From: Labrys sedimenti
Lineage (GTDB): Bacteria > Pseudomonadota > Alphaproteobacteria > Rhizobiales > Labraceae
Direction of reading: 5' to 3'
Assembly (NCBI RefSeq): GCF_034424805.1
Contig: NZ_JAXOUF010000005.1
Coordinates: 124,001 to 188,000, forward strand
DNA length: 64,000 bases
In this document: positions 33,501 to 41,327 of the stretch, one piece after another
How the letters are laid out: each line of letters opens with the position of its first letter
Position numbering within the stretch: the stretch's first letter is position 1
Program-made: the position numbers and the translations under genes
The notes under the pieces: generated by a model
The model's input: the letters and a program-made list of their open reading frames with translations, nothing else
Databases searched by the model: none
What the model was told of the DNA's origin: nothing

Positions 33501-33513
33501 ACGCAGTCTCAAG

Positions 33514-33530
33514 CTTAAGCTAGGCTTAAA
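33514..33530. promoter_or_regulatory. CTTAAG direct-repeat operator E (dsbA-ldt operon)
   Basis: CTTAAGCTAGGCTTAAA: the first half-site is perfect, the second has one mismatch (CTTAAA), and the 11-bp period is kept. It is 46-62 bp upstream of dsbA. Confidence 0.6.
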
Positions 33531-33766
33531 TGGACGGATCGACGGCTCCCCCAGTCAAACATCGACAATGTTGGGAGGGTGCCCTGGCAAACGGCCGGAC
33601 ATATTGAAACACTTCTGCCGACACAGGGTAGCCCAACCGTATTTTCTGTATGGGGCAGCATTCCGGCGCTATCCCTCGCACTGCTGATGCTGATGGGGTT
33701 GGTCTGGACCGGGCGTTCAACGTGACGGTCGAGTCGCAAGCGCAACCGGCTATCATTTCAAATTGA

Positions 33767-34108
33767 TCACTGCGAAAGCTGGTCAAAGGCTTCGAAAGCC
33801 TTCGCCGCGTACATTACGGATGGGCCAGCGCCCATATAGACGGCCATGCCAAGGGTCTCGCTGATTTGCTCACGGGTTGCGCCAGCCTTTGCCGCTCCCT
33901 CCGCATGATAGGCAATGCAGGGCTGGCATCGTGTCGCAACGCTGATCGCCAACGCAATGAGCTCTTTCGTTGCCGGATCAAGCGCCTCTCCGGCATGTGC
34001 AGATCGGGCCATTTCGGAAAATGACTTCATCACCGCAGGCGCTTCCTGGCGCAATGATTTCACGCCGCCGTTCATGTTCTCGATCAGCTTCTTCCAGTCT
34101 TCGATCAT
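33767..34108 (-). CDS. AhpD-like / carboxymuconolactone decarboxylase family protein
   Basis: 113 residues from the ATG at 34108, chosen because GGAG lies six bases upstream. The AhpD-type redox motif CQPCIAYH (Cys61, Cys64, His68) sits after the helix KELIALAISVATR, and the domain is one all-helical CMD unit. Such proteins are thiol peroxidases or recycle peroxiredoxin. It starts the minus-strand sulfur block but is separated from TauE by 80 bases after it. Cytoplasmic. Confidence 0.85.
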   Translation of the reverse strand: MIEDWKKLIENMNGGVKSLRQEAPAVMKSFSEMARSAHAGEALDPATKELIALAISVATRCQPCIAYHAEGAAKAGATREQISETLGMAVYMGAGPSVMYAAKAFEAFDQLSQ

Positions 34109-34188
34109 TATATTCTCCAACGTTCAAACAAGCCGTCAGCCACAGGAGCGCTCAGGCCAGGCGGCTCCCATGACTGTGGATACCTCGA

Positions 34189-34968
34189 TCAGGTCATGAG
34201 AGCGCCCGCGCTCCGATAGAGCACATAGGCTGCGACCACGAAAATCAGCGCCGCGAAGATGCGATTGAGCGTGTTCTTGCCGGCGGAGAGCCGATTGGCG
34301 AGCATCATGCCGAGAATGCCGCCAAGGATGCCGCCAGCGATGAACTCGAAGGCAATCGGCCAATCGACAAGGCCGGATGCGGCGTAGTTGATCGCCGTGG
34401 CGAGCCCGAAGCTGCCGACCGCCAGGAGTGATGAGCCGATCGCGTTGATCATCGGCATGCCGGTCGCGAGAATGAGTGCTGGCACGATCAGGAAGCCGCC
34501 GCCAATGCCGAAAAAACCGGAGGCGGACCCGGCGGCAAAGGCGACGGCAGCCGTGACGAGGCAAGTCCTCAGATCGGCCGGGCGCTCGGCAGAAGCGTTG
34601 GCTTTGCGCGGTCGAAGCATCATCACGCCGACGAGGATCATCAGCAGTCCGAAGAGGAAGAGGAGCCTTTGACCATCAATGACCTTGCCGAGCGTCGAGC
34701 CGGCGAGAGCGCCGAACGTCCCGACCCCGGCGAAGACGACCGCGCAGCGCCAGCGGACGTTGCCGCTGCGGGCGTGGCCGATGAGGTTGGCGAAGGCGTT
34801 GACCGATACAGCGAGCGCGCTCGTGCCGATGGCGATATGCGGCTGCGTCACGCCGACGACATAGAGCAGCAGCGGCGTGGCGAGGATCGAGCCGCCTCCG
34901 CCAACGAGGCCGAGGGAAAATCCGACAAGCCCGCCCGAGGCGAGCGCAGGGCCGAGATTGGCAAGCAT
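34189..34968 (-). CDS. TauE/SafE family sulfite exporter-like permease
   Basis: 259 residues with about eight membrane helices and the two family repeats, LVGFSLGLVGGGGSILATPLL and SGFFGIGGGFLIVPALILA. The family exports sulfite or organosulfonates. The gene follows the YeeE/YedE pair and blh on the same strand with a three-base gap. Sulfite is the product of the Blh dioxygenase step, so sulfite export is the likely role. Confidence 0.88.
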   Translation of the reverse strand: MLANLGPALASGGLVGFSLGLVGGGGSILATPLLLYVVGVTQPHIAIGTSALAVSVNAFANLIGHARSGNVRWRCAVVFAGVGTFGALAGSTLGKVIDGQRLLFLFGLLMILVGVMMLRPRKANASAERPADLRTCLVTAAVAFAAGSASGFFGIGGGFLIVPALILATGMPMINAIGSSLLAVGSFGLATAINYAASGLVDWPIAFEFIAGGILGGILGMMLANRLSAGKNTLNRIFAALIFVVAAYVLYRSAGALMT

Positions 34969-34971
34969 GGC

Positions 34972-35400
34972 TCAACCCTTTCCGGCCAGGAATCGATCAT
35001 GCGTGACCATTCCGATGAACATGGCGGCAGCGAAGATGACCGCGGGGGCGAGGCCGAGCGAAAGCGATGCGATTGCGGGACCGGGGCAGAAGCCGGCCAG
35101 GCCCCAGCCGACGCCAAAGATCGCCGAGCCGAGGATAAGTGGGCCATCGATCCGGGTCTTGGTCGGTAGATGAAGCTGATCGTCGAACAGAGGCTTGTTG
35201 ATCACGAAGGCGACCCTGTAGCCGATAAAGGCGACGAGGACGCCGGCGCCGAGAACGAAGATCAGGCTTGGGTCCCATGCGCCGGTGATGTCGAGGAAAG
35301 CTTTCACCTTGGCGGGGTTGAGAAGGCCGGAAATCGCGAGGCCGAGCCCGAACAGAAGGCCGGCGGCAAGGGCCGTCAGGATGCGCAGAGCCGGGGTCAT
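34972..35400 (-). CDS. YeeE/YedE (DUF6691) half-transporter, PmpB-like
   Basis: 142 residues, four helices, with the sulfur-transport motif GFCPGPAIASL whose Cys lines the pore. It is the C-terminal half of a YeeE-type transporter encoded separately, pairing with the gene immediately upstream (4-nt overlap). These pairs move thiosulfate or other sulfur species across the inner membrane and are commonly controlled by BigR-type repressors. Confidence 0.88.
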   Translation of the reverse strand: MTPALRILTALAAGLLFGLGLAISGLLNPAKVKAFLDITGAWDPSLIFVLGAGVLVAFIGYRVAFVINKPLFDDQLHLPTKTRIDGPLILGSAIFGVGWGLAGFCPGPAIASLSLGLAPAVIFAAAMFIGMVTHDRFLAGKG

Positions 35401-35819
35401 AGCCAGCCTCCCATCCGCATGACGAGCACGGTCAGGATCGCGGTCGAGAGGAAGGTGAGCACCGCCGCGAAGGATCGGGGAGACAGTCGTGCCAGTCCCG
35501 AGATGCCGTGTCCGGAGGTGCAGCCGGAACCCATGCGCGTGCCGACGCCAACGAGCAGGCCGGCGACGATAAGGAGCGGCCAGGACGCCGCGACGACCAC
35601 CTGTGGCGCAGTGCCGAAGATGACGAGGTAGGTCAGCGGACCAAGAAGGAGGCCGGCGACAAAGGCGATGTCGTGACCGAGCCGCTCACCGCGACGGCCG
35701 AGCAGGCCGCCGACGATGCCGCTGATGCCGGCGATGCGACCGTTGAGCAACATGAGAAGACTGGCAGACAAGCCGATCAGTGCGCCGCCGGCCATTGGTG
35801 CGAAATAAGCGTCCATCAC
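35397..35819 (-). CDS. YeeE/YedE half-transporter, PmpA-like
   Basis: 140 residues, four helices, with the motif GSGCTSGHGISGLAR. N-terminal half of the split sulfur transporter. It overlaps blh by 4 nt and the next half by 4 nt, so blh-pmpA-pmpB are translationally coupled. Confidence 0.88.
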   Translation of the reverse strand: MMDAYFAPMAGGALIGLSASLLMLLNGRIAGISGIVGGLLGRRGERLGHDIAFVAGLLLGPLTYLVIFGTAPQVVVAASWPLLIVAGLLVGVGTRMGSGCTSGHGISGLARLSPRSFAAVLTFLSTAILTVLVMRMGGWL

Positions 35820-37117
35820 CAGGCCGCCCCCTCGAGCGCGTCCAGTGGGATCTTCAGGTAGCGCTTGCCGTTGTCCTCCGGCTCGGGAAGCCGGCCGCCG
35901 TTTATGTTCACCTGCAGGGCATGCAGGATGAGCTTGGGCATCGGTAGGGTCGCGTCGCGCTCCTGGCGTAGCTTGACGAAGCTCTCCTCGGTCTGGCCGG
36001 CAATGTGCGGATTGAACTTCTTCTGCTCGCCGACCGTGCTTTCCCAGCGAGGCGGGCGGCCGTCCGGCTGATAGTCGTGGCCGGTGAAAACGCGAGTTTC
36101 GTCACGCAGAGAGACGATGTCCATGATCGACCGCCAGAGGAGCTTTGCGCTGCCTCCCGGGAAATCGGCGCGGGCCGTGCCGGAATCCGGCATGAACAAC
36201 GTGTCATGGACGAAGGCCGCGTCGCCGATGACATAGGTGATCGAGGCCAGCGTGTGCCCCGGCGAGAACATCACTCTCGCGTCGATCGTGCCGACCTTGA
36301 AGGTATCGCCGGCGAAGAACAGCCGGTCCCACTGATGACCATCGGCGGGAAAATCGGGCCAGTTGTAGATCCCCTTCCAGAGTTTCTGCACATCGACGAC
36401 ATGCGCTCCGATCGCGGTCGGAGCCCCGGTCTTGTCCTTGAGGTAGCGGGCGGCGGAGAAGTGGTCAGCGTGCGGATGGGTGTCGAGGATCCATTCGACG
36501 GTCAGGCCCTTTTCCGCGATGTAGGCGAGGATCGTATCGGCCTGCTCAGTGCTGGTCGATCCAGACTTCTCGTCGTAGTCGAGCACCGGGTCGATGATGG
36601 CGCATGTCTTCGTCGCCGGGTCGCTGACGACATATTGAATGCTGCCGGTGCGCTTCTCGTAGAAGCCCTTGACCTCCGGTTTGCCGACGTGCCGGTGGGC
36701 AGCGAGCCAGTCGCGAGCATGGTCGGGAGCAATGCCGACGTCACCTGCCACGGCGATCAGCTTGTCGTCACTGAACCCTTCGACGTCGGCGTCTCCAGCC
36801 AGCACCCACATGTAGAAGGAGCGTGCACCGGAGCGGCAATGTGCGAGCACCGGACCGTCGGAAACAACGATCGCCTCGGCGAAGCGCCGAACGTCTTCCT
36901 GCCGCATGTTGTTGCTGGTGACCGGGATGAAGACATAGTCGAGGCCCGCTGCTTTGGCCGCTTCTTCCTCGGCCGCCGATCCAGGCTGTGATGCCTCTTC
37001 GCCATCCGGCCGGTTGTTGATGACCGTCTTGAAGCCGCGCTTGGCAAGTTCGGCGAAATCCTCGGGCTGAAGCTGCCCCGCGACGGAAAACTTCTCTGTG
37101 ACCGGTATCGGTTTCAT
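35816..37117 (-). CDS. blh: Blh-type bifunctional protein: DUF442 sulfurtransferase + persulfide dioxygenase
   Basis: 433 residues. The first 110 are a DUF442 domain with a phosphatase/rhodanese-like loop AHCRSGARS (Cys94). From about 145 on is an ETHE1-type metallo-beta-lactamase fold with THPHADHFSA (His214, His216, Asp218, His219) and FTGHDYQPDGR. The enzyme turns glutathione persulfide into sulfite, with the DUF442 part moving sulfane sulfur. It is divergent from SQR, sharing a promoter with TATGTAA operators. Named blh after the BigR-operon gene of Agrobacterium and Xylella. Confidence 0.92.
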   Translation of the reverse strand: MKPIPVTEKFSVAGQLQPEDFAELAKRGFKTVINNRPDGEEASQPGSAAEEEAAKAAGLDYVFIPVTSNNMRQEDVRRFAEAIVVSDGPVLAHCRSGARSFYMWVLAGDADVEGFSDDKLIAVAGDVGIAPDHARDWLAAHRHVGKPEVKGFYEKRTGSIQYVVSDPATKTCAIIDPVLDYDEKSGSTSTEQADTILAYIAEKGLTVEWILDTHPHADHFSAARYLKDKTGAPTAIGAHVVDVQKLWKGIYNWPDFPADGHQWDRLFFAGDTFKVGTIDARVMFSPGHTLASITYVIGDAAFVHDTLFMPDSGTARADFPGGSAKLLWRSIMDIVSLRDETRVFTGHDYQPDGRPPRWESTVGEQKKFNPHIAGQTEESFVKLRQERDATLPMPKLILHALQVNINGGRLPEPEDNGKRYLKIPLDALEGAAW

Positions 37118-37147
37118 GGGGCTCCTCCTTGACGCTTGTCAATCTGA

Positions 37148-37181
37148 ATTACATACTTACATAAAACCAGATATGTAATTC
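37148..37181. promoter_or_regulatory. Putative ArsR (BigR-like) operators in the blh/SQR divergent promoter
   Basis: GAATTACATA (37146-37155) and TATGTAATTC (37172-37181) form a perfect 10-bp inverted repeat. The left part is also a tandem repeat: TATGTAAGTATGTAAT on the minus strand at 37148-37163, period 8, matching the site before prx-arsR at 4628-4643. The position between two divergent sulfide genes suggests joint repression by the ArsR protein encoded at 5327. Confidence 0.65.
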
Positions 37182-37200
37182 TGCAAGTGGGAGGAATGCC

Positions 37201-38463
37201 ATGGAAGCCATTCAGGACATCCGCGCCGCACAGGCACCGAGTCTCAGACACAGGATCGTCATTGTCGGCGGCGGTGCAGCCGGCATCACGGTGGCGGCCG
37301 AGCTCAAGCGGCACGATCCGAAGCTGGACGTCGCGATCGTCGAGCCCTCGGGCTCCCATTCCTACCAGCCGGGCTGGACGCTGGTCGGTGCGGGCGTCTT
37401 CACGCGCCGGCAGACCGAGCGCGAGGAGCAATCGCTGATCCCGAAGGGCGTGACGTGGCTCAAGGCCGCGGTCACCGGCTTCGAGCCGGACAACAATCTG
37501 GTCAGGATGAGCGACGGCCGGGCTCTCGGTTACGACTATCTCGTTGCCTGCCCCGGCTTGAAGATTGACTGGGACGCCATCCAGGGGCTGAAGGATACAC
37601 TCGGCAAGAACGGAGTGTGCAGCAACTATCGCGCCGATACGGCCGAATACACCTGGCGCCTCATCCAGGACTTCCGGGGCGGGATCGCACTGTTTACCCA
37701 GCCGGCGATGCCGATCAAATGCGCCGGTGCGCCCCAGAAGATCATGTACATGATGGCCGACCATCTTCGGCGGCGAGGCAGGCTCGACAGTTCGAAGCTC
37801 AAGTTCTGCCTTGCCGGCGAGGCGCTGTTCGGCGTGCCGTTCTTCGTGCCGCCATTGCAGAAAGCGGTCGACGAGTACGGTATCGACGTCTGCTACCGGC
37901 ATAACCTGATCGCCATCAACGGTCCCGCGAAAGCGGCGCTGTTTTCGGTAACCGACAAGGACGGCGCGGCACGCGACGTCGAGATGCGCTTCGACATGAT
38001 CCATGTCGTCCCGCCGCAGACCGGACTCGATGTCGTGCGGGAAAGCCCGCTGGCCAACGCGGCGGGCTGGATCGAGGTCGATCCGGCGACGCTGCGTCAT
38101 GTCCGCTATCCGAACGTCTTCTCGCTCGGCGACGCAGCGTCCACGACGAACGCCAAGACGGCGGCGGCCGTCCGGCTCCAGTCCCCCGTCGTTGTCGCCA
38201 ATCTGCTGGCTGCCATGCAGGACAAGGCCATGCCCAGAACCTATGACGGCTATGGTTCGTGCCCGCTGACGGTGGCCCTCGGCAAGATCGTGCTTGCCGA
38301 GTTCGCCTATGGCGGCAAGGTGACGCCAAGTTTCCCGCTCGATCCCCGCGTGCCCCGCAAGAGCATGTGGTACCTGAAAACGAAGTTCCTGCCCTGGCTC
38401 TACTGGTCTCATATGCTGAAGGGCGGCACGATCGACATCAGGCATCGCGAGCGGGGCTGGTGA
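37201..38463 (+). CDS. sqr: Sulfide:quinone oxidoreductase, type II (SQOR-like)
   Basis: 420 residues. FAD-binding motif IVIVGGGAAGITVAAEL at the N-terminus, a second nucleotide loop LKFCLAGEALFG, and FSLGDAASTTNAKT. The two redox cysteines of the mitochondrial-type enzyme are present: Cys174 in MPIKCAGAPQK and Cys354 in YGSCPLT. It oxidises sulfide to sulfane sulfur, reducing membrane quinone. The persulfide product would go to the divergent Blh dioxygenase. A GGGAGG ribosome site precedes the ATG. Confidence 0.92.
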   Translation: MEAIQDIRAAQAPSLRHRIVIVGGGAAGITVAAELKRHDPKLDVAIVEPSGSHSYQPGWTLVGAGVFTRRQTEREEQSLIPKGVTWLKAAVTGFEPDNNLVRMSDGRALGYDYLVACPGLKIDWDAIQGLKDTLGKNGVCSNYRADTAEYTWRLIQDFRGGIALFTQPAMPIKCAGAPQKIMYMMADHLRRRGRLDSSKLKFCLAGEALFGVPFFVPPLQKAVDEYGIDVCYRHNLIAINGPAKAALFSVTDKDGAARDVEMRFDMIHVVPPQTGLDVVRESPLANAAGWIEVDPATLRHVRYPNVFSLGDAASTTNAKTAAAVRLQSPVVVANLLAAMQDKAMPRTYDGYGSCPLTVALGKIVLAEFAYGGKVTPSFPLDPRVPRKSMWYLKTKFLPWLYWSHMLKGGTIDIRHRERGW

Positions 38464-38480
38464 GAGCGTGGCCCTCTCAC
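38460..38480. terminator. Hairpin between convergent SQR and dsbA genes
   Basis: GTGAGAG (38460-38466) and CTCTCAC (38474-38480) pair perfectly around a seven-base loop. The stem spans the SQR stop codon and the end of the convergent dsbA gene. No long T-run follows, so intrinsic termination is only moderately likely. Confidence 0.45.
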
Positions 38481-39118
38481 TTGCTTTCCGCCTGCTTCTT
38501 GCGCGCATCGGACACGACCTGCTTGAACCCCTGATAATCCAGCGTCGACGTCTGGAATGGACCGACGAGGTAGGCCGGCGTTCCCGAAAAGCCGATGGCG
38601 TCGGCCTGCGCCATGTTGCGCTTGATGATGGCGTCGATTTCGGCGGACTTGGCTTTCATGTCGGCGTCGAGGCGGGCCATGTCGATGCCCGCGGCCTGAA
38701 GTCCCTGGCGCATCTTCTCCTTCGGAACCCCGACGCCGGGAATTCCCATCAAAGCGTGATGCGCGATGTCGTACTTGCCCTGGTATTTGGCGGCGAGCGC
38801 CATCATGGCGCCGTCGATCGAGGTCGGGCGGATGACGGGCCAATCCTTGTAGACCAGCCTGATCTTGCCGTCCTCCTTGACGACGCGGTCGAGGTCGGGA
38901 GCGGATTTCTTGCAATACGGGCAGTTGTAATCGAGGAAGGCAACGATGGTGAGGTCGCCTTTCGGGTTGCCCGCGACCGGCGCTGCCGGATCGTTGAGGA
39001 TCATTTCCTTGGATACGTCGGCGGCGGTCTGCGCGAGCGCCGCACGGTTCATCAGAGGAACGGTCAGTACCGCGCCACCAATGGCGAGCACGGCGCCGCG
39101 ACGCGTAAGAGCTGGCAT
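38477..39118 (-). CDS. DsbA-family thiol oxidoreductase 2, Tat-type signal
   Basis: 213 residues from the ATG at 39118 with AGGAG seven bases upstream. A twin-arginine signal (LTRRGAVLAIGGAV) ends near RAALAQ. Active site DYNCPYCKKS (Cys66, Cys69), cis-Pro in SGTPAYLVG. It is similar in size and layout to the first DsbA-like protein. It diverges from the two-component system and shares CTTAAG operator F with it, so it is an inferred direct target. Confidence 0.88.
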   Translation of the reverse strand: MPALTRRGAVLAIGGAVLTVPLMNRAALAQTAADVSKEMILNDPAAPVAGNPKGDLTIVAFLDYNCPYCKKSAPDLDRVVKEDGKIRLVYKDWPVIRPTSIDGAMMALAAKYQGKYDIAHHALMGIPGVGVPKEKMRQGLQAAGIDMARLDADMKAKSAEIDAIIKRNMAQADAIGFSGTPAYLVGPFQTSTLDYQGFKQVVSDARKKQAESK

Positions 39119-39187
39119 ATAGGATCTCCTTTTGGCCTTGATACGGACAGGTCGACGCCTGCGCGTCCTGCGATCCACGCCCGTCAC

Positions 39188-39204
39188 CTTAAGGCTGGCT
39201 TAAG
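39188..39204. promoter_or_regulatory. CTTAAG direct-repeat operator F (dsbA / two-component system)
   Basis: CTTAAGGCTGGCTTAAG: both half-sites perfect. It lies 70 bp upstream of dsbA and 49 bp upstream of the response-regulator ATG, so it probably mediates autoregulation. This is the site that links the motif to the local regulator. Confidence 0.7.
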
Positions 39205-39252
39205 GTGGGCACCGGATTTCCATTGTTCTGTCGCGTCCAAGGGTTTGTGTGC

Positions 39253-39918
39253 ATGAGAGTCTTGTTGGTCGAAGACGACGCTGTATTGATGAACGGCTTG
39301 CAGGTCGGGCTGGGACTGGCCGGCTTCACCGTGGACGCCGTCGCCACTTGCGCCGATGCTTCGGCCGCCTTGCGCGGCTCTGCTTTCGACGCGATCGTTC
39401 TCGACCTGATGCTGCCGGACGGATCAGGCCTGGAGGTTCTGGGCGAACTGCGCGGCCGTCAGGTCGCAACGCCGGTGCTGCTGCTGACCGCGCGTGATAG
39501 CGTGCCCGACCGCATCGCCGGATTGGATGCCGGCGCGGACGATTATCTCGGCAAGCCCTTCGATCTGAATGAAGTCGCTGCGCGGCTACGCGCTCTAACA
39601 AGACGAGGCAACGGTGGCGGATCCGCCTGCCGGGTCTGGCGGGATCTTCGCCTGGAGCCTTCCACCATGGCCGTCTCGAAATGTGGTGAGGCGGTTCGTC
39701 TGTCGCGCCGCGAGTTCTCCATCCTCCATGCTCTGATGGACCGGCCGGGCCAGATCCTGTCGAAGTCGCAGCTCGAAGAGAGGCTCTATGGCTGGCAGGA
39801 GGATGTGGAGAGCAATACGATCGAGGTTCACATCCATAATCTCAGGCAGAAGCTCGGCCCCGGAATTATCGAGACGGTGCGAGGGGTGGGTTACAAGCTG
39901 GCGGAGGACAGTGCATGA
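39253..39918 (+). CDS. OmpR-family response regulator (QseB/TctD-like)
   Basis: 221 residues from the ATG at 39253; a GTG at 39205 is in frame but would overlap operator F. Receiver domain with acidic pocket (EDD at 7-9), phosphorylated Asp51 in VLDLMLPDG and Lys in GKPFDLNE. The C-terminal winged helix has SRREFSILHALMDRPGQILS and the recognition helix EVHIHNLRQKLG. OmpR-type proteins bind direct repeats spaced about 11 bp, exactly the geometry of the six CTTAAG sites. The overlapping histidine kinase gene follows. Confidence 0.93.
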   Translation: MRVLLVEDDAVLMNGLQVGLGLAGFTVDAVATCADASAALRGSAFDAIVLDLMLPDGSGLEVLGELRGRQVATPVLLLTARDSVPDRIAGLDAGADDYLGKPFDLNEVAARLRALTRRGNGGGSACRVWRDLRLEPSTMAVSKCGEAVRLSRREFSILHALMDRPGQILSKSQLEERLYGWQEDVESNTIEVHIHNLRQKLGPGIIETVRGVGYKLAEDSA

Positions 39919-41327
39919 AGTCGATCCGCAGCCGGCTGTTCATGATCCTGATGATCACAACCGGCGTCGTCTGGATGTCGGCGATCGTCTGGATTTATCT
40001 CAGCACGCGTCACGAGGTCGAACGGGTACTTGACGCGCGCCTGATCGAAGCGGCGCGCATGGTCAGCTCGCTGATCACCAGCCAGGAGATCGACCCGAAG
40101 CGCGCGGCACAGTTACCGACTGTCGAGCCGGCCCTCCACGCTTCCTACGACCGTCAGCTCTCGTGCCAGATCTGGGCGCTCGACGGAACTTTGGTCGGGC
40201 GCTCGGACGCCGCGCCGGCCACACCTCTTACCGATAGCGGCGAAGGGTTCTCCCAGACGGTGATCGCAGGAGAAATCTGGCGCGTCTACGCGGTGATGAA
40301 CAGTGATCTCGGCATGCGCGTGCTCGTCGGCGACAATATGCGCGTCCGCGACAGGCTGGTCGCCGATGTGATCCGTGGCCTCGCGCTGCCCGCGTTGCTT
40401 ATCCTTCCGATCCTGGCAGGACTGATCTGGCTGAGCGTTCGCAAGGGGCTTGCTCCATTGAACGCGATGGCGAGCACGTTGGAAACGCGCCCGGCGTCGG
40501 ATCTGAGCGCGCTGCCCGACGCGGAAACACCGTCTGAAATCAGGCCCGTGATCCGTTCGCTCAACGGGCTGTTCGGTCGCGTCAGCGCGGCTCGGCAACG
40601 AGAGCGCGACTTTACCGCCTTCGCGGCACATGAGCTGCGAACGCCGATCGCCGGACTGAAGACACAGGCGCAAGTGGCGTTGGGAAGCGAAGACCCCAAG
40701 ATACGAAACAATGCTTTGCGCCAGATGGTGATCGGGGTGGACCGCACGTCTCGTTTGGTGCGGCAGCTTACCGATCTGACGAATACCGAGAGCGGCGAAA
40801 TCGCATCGGCTCAACAAGACGTGAACCTCGGGAAAATCCTCGGGCAAATGGCGGACGACATCGGTCAACATTATTCGGACACGGCTGCAATCGAAGTGGA
40901 TCCACAGCTAGGAGGCATTTGCCTTTCGGTCGATCCGTCCCTGTTCACACTCGCGGCGCGGAACCTCCTGGAGAATGCCGCCCTGCATTCGGGGTCGGAC
41001 GGAGTGGTGCGATGCTCGGTGCGCACCGAGAAAGATGGGATCAACGTCGTCATTGACGATAGCGGACCGGGCATACCCGCGGAGGAGTTACCGAAGGTTC
41101 GTGACAGATTTTACCGGGGCCGCAACAAGACCGCGATGGGCAGTGGCTTGGGTCTGGCGATCGCGGATCTCGCGATGAAGCGTCTCGGCGGAGAGGTATA
41201 CCTCGAAAACCGGCGCGAGGGCGGGCTACGAGCGGAGCTGCGGTTTGCCGATACCGTAAAGAACGACTGCTCGGAAACGACTCCTATCCGACAGCGGCGA
41301 GAACACCCTTTAGGATCGATGGGCTAA
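39915..41327 (+). CDS. Sensor histidine kinase (QseC-like)
   Basis: 470 residues. Membrane helices at about 8-29 and 155-174 bracket a periplasmic sensor of about 125 residues. HAMP-like linker, then phosphoacceptor His239 in AAHELRTPIAGLK, N box (LLENAALHS), and ATP-binding DDSGPGIP and GSGLGLAIADLAMK. The sensor contains one cysteine, Cys84 (QLSCQIW), which could respond to thiol oxidation. It overlaps the response-regulator gene by 4 nt. Inferred to sense periplasmic redox, copper or reactive sulfur. Confidence 0.92.
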   Translation: MKSIRSRLFMILMITTGVVWMSAIVWIYLSTRHEVERVLDARLIEAARMVSSLITSQEIDPKRAAQLPTVEPALHASYDRQLSCQIWALDGTLVGRSDAAPATPLTDSGEGFSQTVIAGEIWRVYAVMNSDLGMRVLVGDNMRVRDRLVADVIRGLALPALLILPILAGLIWLSVRKGLAPLNAMASTLETRPASDLSALPDAETPSEIRPVIRSLNGLFGRVSAARQRERDFTAFAAHELRTPIAGLKTQAQVALGSEDPKIRNNALRQMVIGVDRTSRLVRQLTDLTNTESGEIASAQQDVNLGKILGQMADDIGQHYSDTAAIEVDPQLGGICLSVDPSLFTLAARNLLENAALHSGSDGVVRCSVRTEKDGINVVIDDSGPGIPAEELPKVRDRFYRGRNKTAMGSGLGLAIADLAMKRLGGEVYLENRREGGLRAELRFADTVKNDCSETTPIRQRREHPLGSMG

